This document shows, one piece after another, positions 27,696 to 36,863 of a stretch of DNA of 64,000 bases. The DNA lies in the NCBI GenBank assembly GCA_021848345.1, contig JAJZUV010000004.1, forward strand, positions 1-64,000. The letters are read 5' to 3'. The notes beneath the pieces were generated by a model. That model saw nothing but the letters and a program-made list of their open reading frames with translations, did no database searches and was not told the origin of the DNA. The first letter of the stretch is position 1, and each line of letters starts with the position of its first letter. The stretch comes from Pseudomonadota bacterium. Lineage in GTDB: Bacteria; Pseudomonadota; Gammaproteobacteria; Burkholderiales; Burkholderiaceae_C. Made by a program: the position numbers and the translations under genes.

Positions 27696-28628
27696 ATGAA
27701 AACAGAGGGACACCCGGCTTCGAAAACATTTTCCGCAGACGCTGAACGCCCATTCGGGTCGCATTATCTGCGCTGCGGAGAGCACGAGATTCATTATCTC
27801 GAATGGGGCGATTTCCATAATCCCGCCATTGTCATGTGGCATGGACTCGCGCGCACCGGGCGGGATTTCGACGTACTCGCGTCGCGATTATCCGGAAGCT
27901 TCCGGGTCATCTGCCCGGACACCCTCGGGCGCGGTCTGTCGCAGTGGAGCTCGGAGCCCGCGCGCGACTACTGCATGGACGCCTACGTCGAACTGGCCAC
28001 GGCCCTCGTCGAAGGCCTGGGCCTGCGTCGCCTGCACTGGATCGGAACCTCCATGGGCGGGGCCATCGGCCTGCGAGCGGCGGCCGGCCCGCTGCGCGAG
28101 CGCATCGCCACGCTGGTACTCAACGACATCGGGCCGACGCTGCCCCGGGTGGCGCTGGAACGCATCCGCGACTACGTCGCGAATCCTCCCCGATTCGACA
28201 CGGTCGCCGGGCTCGAGGCCTGGATGCGCCAGGCCTACCTGCCCTTCGGCTGGCAAAGCGACCCCCAGTGGCGAAGCATGGCCGAGCACTCGCTGCGTCG
28301 CCTGCCCGACGGAGGCCTGACCCTGCACTACGACCCGGCGATCGCCTCGCAGCTCAGCGCGCGCCCCGACGACTACGAGCTGTGGGCCGCCTACGACTCG
28401 TTGCGACAGCCGGTGCTGCTGCTGCGCGGCGCCGATTCGGACCTGCTGACCCCGGACGTCGCCGAGGCGATGACCCGGCGCGGACCGCGCGCCAGACGGG
28501 TGGATTTCGCCGGCTGCGGACACGCGCCGGCCCTCAACGTGGACGCACAGATCCACGAAATCGAACGGTTCCTGCATGCGCAGGCTGCCGACGGCATCAC
28601 CCTGACCTCCAGGAGACAAACCCCATGA
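27696..28628 (+). CDS. Alpha/beta hydrolase
   Basis: A 310-residue alpha/beta-hydrolase-fold enzyme. The nucleophile elbow is GTSMGG, the acid is probably Asp in RGADSDLLTP and the base is His in GCGHAP; the oxyanion-hole strand reads WHGLARTGRDF. There is no signal peptide, so it is cytoplasmic. Its stop overlaps the porin start (ATGA). With the porin and Liv-type importer behind it, it probably hydrolyses an imported ester, lactone or carbon-carbon bond substrate; ring-cleavage hydrolases and esterases share this layout, so the exact reaction is open. Confidence 0.85.
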   Translation: MKTEGHPASKTFSADAERPFGSHYLRCGEHEIHYLEWGDFHNPAIVMWHGLARTGRDFDVLASRLSGSFRVICPDTLGRGLSQWSSEPARDYCMDAYVELATALVEGLGLRRLHWIGTSMGGAIGLRAAAGPLRERIATLVLNDIGPTLPRVALERIRDYVANPPRFDTVAGLEAWMRQAYLPFGWQSDPQWRSMAEHSLRRLPDGGLTLHYDPAIASQLSARPDDYELWAAYDSLRQPVLLLRGADSDLLTPDVAEAMTRRGPRARRVDFAGCGHAPALNVDAQIHEIERFLHAQAADGITLTSRRQTP

Positions 28629-29788
28629 AGATTCGCCTCATCGCCTGCGCCGTCGCCGGCGCCTTCGGCCTCGCACCCCTGGCCAGTGCCAGCACCGGAG
28701 TCCAGCTCTACGGCACCATCGACCTCGGCGTGACCCACTTCACAGGACTCGCTCCCTCGTCGGGCGGCGCGCCCGGCCAGACGGCGAGCACCACCGGCCT
28801 GAGTTCGGGCGCCCAATCCGCCTCGCGCATCGGCATTTCCGGCAGCGAGGACCTGGGCGACGGCCTGGTCGCGCTGTTCCGGGCCGAGACCGGCTTCTGC
28901 GCCAGCGGAGGCCAGCTCGGCGCCGGCGCGGCGGGCTTCGCGGGGCGCGCGACCACCGGCGACAGCGCCTACTGCAGCGGCACCGGCTTCATGGGCCGCC
29001 AGGACTACGTCGGGCTGGCCGGCGGCTTCGGCACCTTCCTGGCCGGACGCCTGATGAACCTGGCCTACCTGAACGAGAAGGCCGCCGACCCCTTCTCGAT
29101 GGGCATGACCGGCAACTACAACAACATCAACACTGAATTGTCGGGCGCCGCGCTGGAGACCAACCAGACCCTGGCCTACGTGTCCCCCGTGTTCCACGGC
29201 TTCAACACCACACTGGGCTATGCCTTCAACGTGCTGCCGAACGACTACATCGTCCCCGGCACCCACGAGCAGCAAAACGCCGTGAAGACCTGGGTGGCCG
29301 GGGTGAACTACCGTTCCGGCGGCGCCTTCGCCGCGGTCGACTTCCAGTTGCTGAACGACTTCGTCGCGCCGCCCGGCGGAAACGGGCTGCAGACCGGCGC
29401 GCTGAAGATGTACCAGGTGTCCGGCGGCTACGACTTCGGCGTGCTCAAGCTCAGTGCGCTGTACGGGCACACGCGGATGGACTATTTCAGCGGCGACAAC
29501 ACCTCCTGGCTGCTGGGCGCGACGATTCCGGTGGGCGCCGGCGACGTCCTGGCTTCGCTGGACGAGAGCAAGTTCGGCATGGGCGACGCCGCCGCGCCGC
29601 GCGCCAAGCAGTACGCGATCGGCTACACCTACTCGCTGTCGAAGCGCACTAACCTGTATGCCTCGTACGCCCATGTCAGCAACGACGTCGGCTCGACCCG
29701 CGCGGTCGGCGACGCCACCGACGGCTTCACCGGCGTGTCCGGCCAGGGCTCCACCGGCATGGCTGTCGGCATCCGCCACGATTTCTGA
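28625..29788 (+). CDS. Gram-negative general porin
   Basis: A 387-residue outer-membrane beta-barrel porin of the Burkholderiales type. The signal peptide ends ASA at about residue 22, followed by GVQLYGTIDLGVTHF; the conserved SRIGISGSEDLGDGLVALFRAE and GRQDYVGLAGGFGTFLAGR follow, and the chain ends with terminal Phe in GIRHDF, the barrel-assembly signal. Two Cys residues in the constriction loop region are unusual. CAGGAG lies before the start. Its place between the hydrolase and the ABC importer suggests it admits the same substrate. Confidence 0.9.
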   Translation: MKIRLIACAVAGAFGLAPLASASTGVQLYGTIDLGVTHFTGLAPSSGGAPGQTASTTGLSSGAQSASRIGISGSEDLGDGLVALFRAETGFCASGGQLGAGAAGFAGRATTGDSAYCSGTGFMGRQDYVGLAGGFGTFLAGRLMNLAYLNEKAADPFSMGMTGNYNNINTELSGAALETNQTLAYVSPVFHGFNTTLGYAFNVLPNDYIVPGTHEQQNAVKTWVAGVNYRSGGAFAAVDFQLLNDFVAPPGGNGLQTGALKMYQVSGGYDFGVLKLSALYGHTRMDYFSGDNTSWLLGATIPVGAGDVLASLDESKFGMGDAAAPRAKQYAIGYTYSLSKRTNLYASYAHVSNDVGSTRAVGDATDGFTGVSGQGSTGMAVGIRHDF

Positions 29789-29809
29789 ATCCCGCAGAGG
29801 AGACATCGC

Positions 29810-31021
29810 ATGAAGACCTTGCACAAAACCCTGGGCGCGCTGCTCGCGGCGCTGCCCCTGCTGGCCCCCGTGGCGGCCCGCGCCGCCGCGGCGCCGCCCA
29901 TCCAGATCGCCCACGTCTACGGCAAGAGCGGCCCGCTGGCCGTGTACGGCGACCAGATCCAGCGCGGCCTTGAGCTCGGCCTGGACTACGCCACCCAGGG
30001 AACCGGCGAAGTGCTGGGGCGCAAGCTGGTGCTGCGCGTGCTCGACGACCAGGGCAAGGCCGGACGCGCGCGCGCCCTGGTGCAGCAGGAAATGGCCGAC
30101 CCGCAGGTCGCGCTGGTGACCGGCCCGGTGAACTCCGGCAACGACCTGGCGGTGCTGCCGCTGGCGGCGCAGTACCACAAGATCATCCTGCCCGAGGGCG
30201 TGGCCGACTCGATCACCGGCAAGGACTTCAACCCCTACGTGTTCCGCATCGGGCGCAATTCCTCGCAGGACGCCATCGCGCAGGCGCTGGCGCTGGGCGG
30301 CAAGGGGGTGTGCGCCTCCGTGCTGGCGCCCGACTATGCCTTCGGGCACGACGGCGCGGCGGCCTTCAAGACCGCGCTGCAAGGCGTGGGCGGGCGCGTG
30401 ATCTCGGAGGAATTCCTGCCCGGCGACACCACCGACTTCACCGCCGGCGGCGAACGCCTGATCAACGCCCTGAAGGGCGCCAGCGGCTGCAGCGCCAAGG
30501 ACATTTTCGTGATCTGGGCCGGCGCGGCCAACCCCTTCGGCGGGCTGCAGGCGCTGAACCCGCAGGCCGCGGGCATCCACATCACCTCGGGCGGCAACAT
30601 CCTGCAGGCGCTGGCCCTGTACAAGCCGGTGGTGGGCATGCAGGGGGCCGCGTACTACTACTTCAAGCTGCCCCACAACCCGGTCAACGACTGGCTGGTG
30701 GCCGAGCATTTCAAGCGCTACAAGTCTCCGCCCGACTTCTTCACCTGCGAGGGCTTCGCCGAGGCGCAGGCCATCGTGGCGGCGCTGCGCAAGGCGGGAT
30801 CGACCTCCACCCCGGCATTGATGAAGGCGCTGGCGGGCCTGCGCTTCGAGTCGCCCAAGGGTGAGATCACGATTCGCCCCCAGGACCACCAGGCGATGCA
30901 GGACATGTACCACTTCGAGGTGGTGCTCGATCCCGCGGCCACCTTCAGCGGCGGCGTGGCGCTGAAACTGGTCGACGTGATTCACGCGAGCCAGATGCAT
31001 GTGCCCATCGAGAATCGCTGA
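29810..31021 (+). CDS. Liv-type ABC transporter substrate-binding protein
   Basis: A 403-residue periplasmic binding protein with signal peptide (cleavage after ARAAA, about residue 27) and the type I fold (IQIAHVYGKSGPLAVYGDQIQRGLELGLDYA). Sequence such as VALVTGPVNSGNDLAVLPLA and SVLAPDYAFGHDGAAAF fits the branched-chain amino-acid/aromatic-acid subgroup. GAGGAG lies eight bases before the ATG. Its gene heads a complete set in the order K-G-F-H-M. The ligand is unknown; the neighbouring hydrolase argues against simple amino acids. Confidence 0.88.
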   Translation: MKTLHKTLGALLAALPLLAPVAARAAAAPPIQIAHVYGKSGPLAVYGDQIQRGLELGLDYATQGTGEVLGRKLVLRVLDDQGKAGRARALVQQEMADPQVALVTGPVNSGNDLAVLPLAAQYHKIILPEGVADSITGKDFNPYVFRIGRNSSQDAIAQALALGGKGVCASVLAPDYAFGHDGAAAFKTALQGVGGRVISEEFLPGDTTDFTAGGERLINALKGASGCSAKDIFVIWAGAANPFGGLQALNPQAAGIHITSGGNILQALALYKPVVGMQGAAYYYFKLPHNPVNDWLVAEHFKRYKSPPDFFTCEGFAEAQAIVAALRKAGSTSTPALMKALAGLRFESPKGEITIRPQDHQAMQDMYHFEVVLDPAATFSGGVALKLVDVIHASQMHVPIENR

Positions 31022-31796
31022 GCCCTCCGCGGAGGCTCCGGCGGCCGTCGAGGCGCGCGGCCTGACCGTGCGCTTCGGCGGCCACGTGGCGGTGCGCGAG
31101 GTCTCGTGCGCCCTGCCGCGCGGCTCGCTCACCGCCATCGTCGGCCCCAACGGGGCCGGCAAGACCACCTTCTTCAATCTGCTGTCGGGCCAGATCCGGC
31201 CCACCGCGGGAACCATCCGTCTGTACGGGCAGGACGTCACCGCGCTGTCGGCGGCGCAGCGCGCGGCGCTGGGCATCGGGCGCGCCTTCCAGCTCACCAC
31301 GTTGTTCCCGGCGCTGAGCGTGCTGGACAACGTGCGCCTGGCGCTGGCGCGGCTGCGCGAGCGCAGTTGGCGCCTGCTGGATATCGCCGCCGACGACGCG
31401 CCGGGCATCGAGCAGGCGCGGCACTGGCTCGAACGCACGCACCTGCTGCAGCGCGCGCACGAGCCGGCGGCGCAGCTGTCGCATGGCGACCAGCGCAAGC
31501 TGGAAGTGGCCATGCTGCTGGCCATGCGCCCGCGCGTGTTCATGTTCGACGAGCCGACCGCGGGCATGAGCGTGGACGAGGTTCCGGTGATCCTGGAACT
31601 GATCCAGGAGATCAAGGAAGACCCGATGAACACCGTGCTGCTGGTGGAACACAAGATCCAGGTGGTGCACAGCCTGGCCGACCGCATCCTGGTGCTGCAC
31701 AACGGCGAGCTGCTGGCACAGGGCGAGCCGGCCGAGGTGATGGACTCGCCGCTGGTGCGCGAGGCCTACCTCGGCGTGGCCGGAGCACGTTCGTGA
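30999..31796 (+). CDS. livG: Liv-type ABC transporter ATP-binding protein (LivG)
   Basis: A 265-residue ATPase. Walker A is [10 protein letters not shown], the Q-loop region is ALGIGRAFQLTTLFP, the signature is the degenerate LSHGDQRKLE, and Walker B is VFMFDEPTAGMS. LSHGxQ in place of LSGGQ is common in LivG proteins. ATG 30999 overlaps the binding-protein gene by 23 bases. Pairs with LivF below. Confidence 0.88.
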   Translation: MCPSRIAEPSAEAPAAVEARGLTVRFGGHVAVREVSCALPRGSLTAIVGPNGAGKTTFFNLLSGQIRPTAGTIRLYGQDVTALSAAQRAALGIGRAFQLTTLFPALSVLDNVRLALARLRERSWRLLDIAADDAPGIEQARHWLERTHLLQRAHEPAAQLSHGDQRKLEVAMLLAMRPRVFMFDEPTAGMSVDEVPVILELIQEIKEDPMNTVLLVEHKIQVVHSLADRILVLHNGELLAQGEPAEVMDSPLVREAYLGVAGARS

Positions 31797-32515
31797 CGGC
31801 GCTGCTGCAACTGCGCGACGTGCACACGCACATCGGCAAGTACCACATCCTGCACGGCGTCGACCTGGAGATCGAGGCAGGGCGCATCGGGGTGCTGCTC
31901 GGGCGCAACGGTGCCGGCAAGAGCACCACGCTGCGCACCATCATGGGCCTGTGGCGCGCCGCCTCGGGCAGCGTGCGCTTCGACGGCACCGAGCTCAGCC
32001 GCCTGGCGACGCCGCAGATCGCGCGCGCCGGCATCGGCTACGTGCCCGAGGACATGGGCATCTTCGCCGGGCTCAAGGTGCGGGAGAACATGCTCCTGGC
32101 CGCGCGCTCGGGACCACTGGACGAGGCCCGCCTGGAGTGGATCCTGGATCTGTTCCCGGCCCTGCGCAAGTTCTGGGACACCCCGGCGGGCGCGCTGTCG
32201 GGCGGCCAGAAGCAGATGCTGGCCATCGCCCGCGCGCTGGCCGAGCCGCGGCGCCTGCTGCTCATCGACGAGCCCACCAAGGGCCTGGCGCCGGCGGTGA
32301 TCCAGCACATGATCGACGCCTTCCTGGAGCTCAAGCGCAACGCCATCACGGTGCTGCTGGTGGAGCAGAACTTTCATTTCGCGAAATCCCTGGGCGATAC
32401 CGTGCACATCCTGGACGACGGCAAGGTGGTGTACCGCGCGAGCATGGCCGAACTGGCCGACGACCAGCAGGCGCAGCGCCGCCACCTGGGACTCGGGCTG
32501 GGAGAGCACCAATGA
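31793..32515 (+). CDS. livF: Liv-type ABC transporter ATP-binding protein (LivF)
   Basis: A 240-residue ATPase starting at GTG 31793, which overlaps the livG stop (GTGA). Walker A is GRNGAGKST, the signature LSGGQKQM, Walker B LLLIDEPTKGLAP. The sequence DMGIFAGLKVRENML is typical of LivF. The start choice rests on the four-base overlap; a longer open frame upstream is read within livG. With LivG it forms the ATPase pair of the importer. Confidence 0.9.
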   Translation: MTALLQLRDVHTHIGKYHILHGVDLEIEAGRIGVLLGRNGAGKSTTLRTIMGLWRAASGSVRFDGTELSRLATPQIARAGIGYVPEDMGIFAGLKVRENMLLAARSGPLDEARLEWILDLFPALRKFWDTPAGALSGGQKQMLAIARALAEPRRLLLIDEPTKGLAPAVIQHMIDAFLELKRNAITVLLVEQNFHFAKSLGDTVHILDDGKVVYRASMAELADDQQAQRRHLGLGLGEHQ

Positions 32516-33717
32516 GCCCGAACCACCGCGCCCGGCTCGCTCGCGTCTCGCCCTGGTTTCCGCTGGCGGCGATCGTGCTGTTCGGGGTGCTGGGCATACC
32601 CTGGTCCACCTGGATCACCCTGAGCGTGGCCGGACTCGGCATGGGCATGATGCTGTTCGTCATGGCCACCGGTCTGAGCCTGAGCTTCGGGCTGATGGAC
32701 GTGCTCAACCTGGGCCACGGCGCGCTGATCGCCATCGGCGGTTTCATCGGCGCCACGGCGGTCAGCGGCTACGAGTTCGGCATCTGGCCCGCGCTGCCCT
32801 GGCTGCATTGGCACCCCGGGACGGCGCTGCAGGCCGGCATCGGGCTGGCCGCCTGCTGCGCGTCGGGCGCGCTGCTGGTCGGCCTGCTGGCCGCGCGCAC
32901 GATGCCGCGCCACCCGCGCGGAGGCCGCCGCGCCGCGCTGCCGGCGGGCGCCGCGCTGGCCGCCGCCGCGGCCGTAGGGCTGGGGCTCTGGGCGGCGCAT
33001 GCGCGCGTGCAGCCGGTGCTGGCCGACCTGGGCATCGTCGCCTCCACCTTCGTGTGCGCCTTCGTCGTGCTCGCGCTGGTCGGGCTGGCCTTCGAGTACT
33101 TGTTCATTCGCCCCGTGTACCGCGACCCGCTGCGCCAGATCCTGGTGACGGTGGGCGCGTCCTATCTGATCGCCGAACTGCTCAAGGCGATCTGGGGTCC
33201 GGCGAGCCTGTCCATGGGCATGCCCTCCACCCTGATGGGCGGGCTGTCGCTGGGCGGCGTGGTGGTCGAGAAGTACCGGCTGCTGGCCGCGGCCTGCGGC
33301 CTGCTGGTCTACCTGGGCCTGCAGGCGCTGGTGCACCGCACCCGCGCCGGACTGCTGATCCGCGCCGGCGTGGAAAACGTCGAGATGGTCGAGGCGCTGG
33401 GCTACCGCGTGCGCCTGCTGTTCCTCGCCGTGTTCGTCGGCGGCGCCGCGCTGGCGGGCCTGGGCGGCGCGATGTGGGGCCTGTACCAGGGCCAGGTCAG
33501 CACCGGCATGGGCGCCGAGATGCTGGTGATGATCATCATCGTGGTCATCATGGGCGGACTGGGGTCGATCTCGGGCTGCCTGTACGCGTCCGTCCTGGTC
33601 GGACTCCTGTCGAACTACACCACCTACATCGTGCCCACGGTGTCGCTGTTCTCCAGCATCGGCCTGCTGGTGGTGGTGCTGCTGGCCTGGCCGCGCGGCC
33701 TGCTGCCCGCGCGTTGA
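32512..33717 (+). CDS. livH: Liv-type ABC transporter permease (LivH)
   Basis: A 401-residue inner-membrane permease, longer than typical LivH (about 300) because of an extra hydrophobic and Arg-rich insertion at about residues 85-170. Family marks: GLSLSFGLMDVLNLGHGALIAIGGFIGA near the N-terminus and GGAALAGLGGAMWGLYQGQV plus VVIMGGLGSISGCLYAS near the end. It overlaps livF by four bases (ATGA). The insertion probably adds transmembrane helices and may mark a subgroup. Confidence 0.87.
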   Translation: MSPNHRARLARVSPWFPLAAIVLFGVLGIPWSTWITLSVAGLGMGMMLFVMATGLSLSFGLMDVLNLGHGALIAIGGFIGATAVSGYEFGIWPALPWLHWHPGTALQAGIGLAACCASGALLVGLLAARTMPRHPRGGRRAALPAGAALAAAAAVGLGLWAAHARVQPVLADLGIVASTFVCAFVVLALVGLAFEYLFIRPVYRDPLRQILVTVGASYLIAELLKAIWGPASLSMGMPSTLMGGLSLGGVVVEKYRLLAAACGLLVYLGLQALVHRTRAGLLIRAGVENVEMVEALGYRVRLLFLAVFVGGAALAGLGGAMWGLYQGQVSTGMGAEMLVMIIIVVIMGGLGSISGCLYASVLVGLLSNYTTYIVPTVSLFSSIGLLVVVLLAWPRGLLPAR

Positions 33718-33730
33718 ACCGAAGCTTCCC

Positions 33731-34918
33731 ATGACCCTTTCCCCGATGCGTCGCCTGCTCAGCGCCGACCCTCCGCGCAGCCGGCCGCTGGCCGCGCTGC
33801 TGATCCTGATCGTGCTGGCGCTGGCCGGCGCGCCCTTCCTGTTCCCGGGCACGGTGGCCTACCGCACCTGCTCGGACATCTGCGTGTTCCTGATCCTGGC
33901 GGCCAGCTACGACATGCTGCTGGGCTACGCGTCCATCGTGTCCTTCGCGCACGGCATGTTCTTCGGCATCGGCGCCTACGGCGTGGCCATCGCGCTGCAG
34001 CGCATCGGCGCGAGCTGGGGGGCCATCGGCATCGGACTGGCCGGGGCCATCGCCTTCTCCGTCGTGCTGGCCCTGTTGATCAGCGTGCTGTCGCTGCGGG
34101 TCAAGCAGTTGTTCTTCGCCATGGTCACGCTGGCCGTGGCCAGCGCCTTTTCCATCACCGTCTCGAAGATGTACTCCATCACCGGCGGCGAGGACGGACT
34201 GACCCTGAGCCTGCCGGCGACGATTTCCCCGGGCGCGGCGAGCACCACGCTGCACGGCTTCGACCTGGCGGGCTGGCTGGCGGGGCTCGTGCACGGGCAC
34301 CCGGGCGTCGCCGGGCTGAGCTACAGCTTCGGCTTCGACGGCAGCATGGTGCTGTACTACCTGCTGTTCGCGGCCACGGTGCTGTTGTTCCTGCTGATGC
34401 TGCGCGTGGTCAATTCGCCCTTCGGCCTGGTGCTGCAGGCCATGCGCGAGAACCCGCTGCGCGCCGAGGCGCTGGGCTACCGCACCGTGCGCTACCTGAC
34501 GGCCGACAACTGCATCGCCGCCGTCATCGCCTGCATCGCCGGCGCGCTGTACGCGCTGTCGCTGCAGTACGTCAGCGTGGGCCAGACCCTGTCCTTCGAC
34601 GTCATGATCGACGTGCTGCTGATGACCGTCATCGGCGGCATGGGCACGCTGTACGGCGCGGTCGTCGGCTCCACGCTGCTGGCGGTGGCCAGCTCCTACC
34701 TGCAGGGACTGCTGACGACGGCCCATGCCACCTGGCTCGGCCGCCTGCCCCTGCTGGGAGCCCTGCTCGGGGGCGAGCGCTGGCCCTTCTGGCTGGGGCT
34801 GCTGTTCGTGCTCAGCGTGTACTTCTTCCCGCGAGGCATCGTCGGCCAGCTGCGCCAGTGGGCGGCGCGCCGACGCCCCGGCCTCAGCGCGCCAGCGGCA
34901 GGTACAGCGACTCCTTGA
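33731..34918 (+). CDS. livM: Liv-type ABC transporter permease (LivM)
   Basis: A 395-residue permease: DICVFLILAASYDMLLGYASIVSFAHGMFFGIGAYG and GLVLQAMRENPLRAEALGY with MTVIGGMGTLYGAVVGS are LivM signatures. It starts 13 bases after livH and completes the importer. Its last 35 bases overlap the 3' end of the convergent Lrp gene, so the two transcripts are antisense at their ends. Confidence 0.88.
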   Translation: MTLSPMRRLLSADPPRSRPLAALLILIVLALAGAPFLFPGTVAYRTCSDICVFLILAASYDMLLGYASIVSFAHGMFFGIGAYGVAIALQRIGASWGAIGIGLAGAIAFSVVLALLISVLSLRVKQLFFAMVTLAVASAFSITVSKMYSITGGEDGLTLSLPATISPGAASTTLHGFDLAGWLAGLVHGHPGVAGLSYSFGFDGSMVLYYLLFAATVLLFLLMLRVVNSPFGLVLQAMRENPLRAEALGYRTVRYLTADNCIAAVIACIAGALYALSLQYVSVGQTLSFDVMIDVLLMTVIGGMGTLYGAVVGSTLLAVASSYLQGLLTTAHATWLGRLPLLGALLGGERWPFWLGLLFVLSVYFFPRGIVGQLRQWAARRRPGLSAPAAGTATP

Positions 34919-35363
34919 TCTCCTCCATGACGATGAAACTGCGCGACTCGGCCGCCACGGGCAGGCGTTTGAGCACGCTTCCGAGCAGGCTGCGGTATTC
35001 CCGCATGTCGCGCAGGCGGAACTTGAGCAGGTAGTCGAAATCCCCCGACACGAGGTGGCATTCCATCACCTCGGGCATGTGCAGCAGTTCGTCGCGCACG
35101 GCGTCGAACACGTCGCCGCCCTTGGCCGCCAGCTTGATCTCCACGAACACCAGCAGGGGCTTGTCCACCGCGCCGGCCGCCACCTGCGCGTGGTAGCCGG
35201 TGATCACTCCGTCGCGTTCCATGCGCTTGACGCGCTCCGCGCAGGGCGAGGTGGTCAGGCCCACGCGCGCGGCCAGCTCGGTGATCGCGATGCGGCCCTC
35301 GCGCTGCAGGATGTCCAGGATCTTTCGATCCATGCGGTCGAGCTGGTGTTTTTCGCGTTCCAT
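34884..35363 (-). CDS. Lrp/AsnC-family regulator
   Basis: A 159-residue feast/famine regulator: N-terminal helix-turn-helix (MDRKILDILQREGRIAITELAARVGLTTSPCAERVKRME) and C-terminal RAM ligand-binding domain (VMECHLVSGDFDYLLKFRLRDMREYRSLL). It is divergent from dadA across a 118-base AT-rich gap, the classic arrangement in which an Lrp-type protein controls D-amino-acid dehydrogenase in response to alanine or leucine. ATG 35363 fits the family N-terminus. Confidence 0.88.
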   Translation of the reverse strand: MEREKHQLDRMDRKILDILQREGRIAITELAARVGLTTSPCAERVKRMERDGVITGYHAQVAAGAVDKPLLVFVEIKLAAKGGDVFDAVRDELLHMPEVMECHLVSGDFDYLLKFRLRDMREYRSLLGSVLKRLPVAAESRSFIVMEEIKESLYLPLAR

Positions 35364-35481
35364 GGGCCTTTTCCAGCGAACGTCATAGCAATGTTTGCTG
35401 CAATTCTGACATAAAACAGGCAAAAACACTTCTCACGAGACTCTACAGTCCACTCATCCATCGATTGCGGGGAGTCGGGCC

Positions 35482-36774
35482 ATGAAAGTCATCGTTCTCG
35501 GGGCCGGCGTGGTCGGCGTCACCACGGCCTACTACCTGGCGCGCGCGGGCGCCGAGGTGACCGTGCTCGAACGCGAGGCGGGGCCTGCGTTGCAGACCAG
35601 CTTCGCCAACGCCGGCCAGGTGTCTCCGGGTTATTCGACCCCCTGGGCCGCGCCGGGCATCCCCTTCAAGGCCTTGAAATGGATGTTCCAGCGCCACGCG
35701 CCCCTGGCCATTCGCCCCGACGGCACGCTGTGGCAGCTGCGCTGGATGGCCGCGATGCTGCGCAACTGCAACTCCGCCAGCTACGCGGTGAACAAGGAAC
35801 GCATGATGCGCGTGGCCGAGTACAGCCGAGACTGCCTGCGCGAGCTGCGCGCCGAGACCGGCATCGCCTACGAGCAACGCACCGCCGGCACGTTGCAGGT
35901 GTTCCGCAGCAGCGCCCAGTTCGACGCCGCGCAGCGCGACATCGCGGTGTTGCGCGAATGCGGCGTGGAACATCAGTTGCTGCAGCGCGACGAACTCGAA
36001 GGCGTGGAGCCGGCGCTGGCGCAGGCGCGCGACCGCCTGGTGGGCGGCCTGCGCCTGCCCAACGACGAGACCGGCGACTGCCAGATGTTCACCAGCTCGC
36101 TGGAGCGCCAGGCGCGCGAGCTCGGCGCGACCTTCCTGTACGGGCGCAGCGTGCAGCGTATCGAGGCCGACGAACGGCGCATCACCGGCGTGCTGGTCGA
36201 CGGCGAGATGCTGCGCGCCGACGCCTACGTGCTGGCCTTCGGCAGCTATTCCCGCGCGCTGCTGCGCCCGCTGGGCATCGATCTTCCCGTGTACCCGATC
36301 AAGGGCTACTCGCTGACGGTTCCGCTGGTCGACGAAGCCCTGGCGCCGCGCTCGACCGTGCTGGACGAGACCTACAAGATCGCCCTCACCCGCTTCGACC
36401 GTCGCATCCGCGTGGGCGGCATGGCCGAGATCGCGGGCTTCGACCTGCGCCTGAATCCGCGTCGCCGGGCCACGCTGGAGATGGTCACGCGGCAACTGTT
36501 CCCCGGCGGCGACCTGCCGGCCGCCGAATTCTGGACCGGTCTGCGCCCGATGACCCCGGACGGCACGCCCGTGCTGGGCCCGACCCGCTATGCCAACCTG
36601 TCGCTGAACACCGGCCACGGCACGCTGGGCTGGACCATGGCCTGCGGCAGCGCCCGCGTGGTGGCCGACCAGTTGCTGGGCCGACGCACCGACATCGAGG
36701 CGCGCGACCTCGCGCTCGACCGCGGCGTCGCGTCTCGCGCGCCCGCCCACTCCGTGCGCCCGGCAGCGGCCTGA
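35482..36774 (+). CDS. dadA: D-amino-acid dehydrogenase DadA
   Basis: A 430-residue FAD enzyme of the DAO family that oxidises D-amino acids, mainly D-alanine, to keto acids and feeds electrons to the respiratory chain. The nucleotide-binding motif is [39 protein letters not shown] and [27 protein letters not shown] are diagnostic for DadA. Divergently transcribed from an Lrp-type regulator. GGGGAG is present eight to thirteen bases upstream. No alanine racemase gene follows, unlike many dad operons. Confidence 0.92.
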   Translation: MKVIVLGAGVVGVTTAYYLARAGAEVTVLEREAGPALQTSFANAGQVSPGYSTPWAAPGIPFKALKWMFQRHAPLAIRPDGTLWQLRWMAAMLRNCNSASYAVNKERMMRVAEYSRDCLRELRAETGIAYEQRTAGTLQVFRSSAQFDAAQRDIAVLRECGVEHQLLQRDELEGVEPALAQARDRLVGGLRLPNDETGDCQMFTSSLERQARELGATFLYGRSVQRIEADERRITGVLVDGEMLRADAYVLAFGSYSRALLRPLGIDLPVYPIKGYSLTVPLVDEALAPRSTVLDETYKIALTRFDRRIRVGGMAEIAGFDLRLNPRRRATLEMVTRQLFPGGDLPAAEFWTGLRPMTPDGTPVLGPTRYANLSLNTGHGTLGWTMACGSARVVADQLLGRRTDIEARDLALDRGVASRAPAHSVRPAAA

Positions 36775-36863
36775 GTCCCAGGACGATCGCCCCACCCTTG
36801 CGCCGCCGTCGCCGAGCGGTCGGCTGCGCGCGGAGCGGGGGCGCGAGCCTTCGGCCTCGGGTA

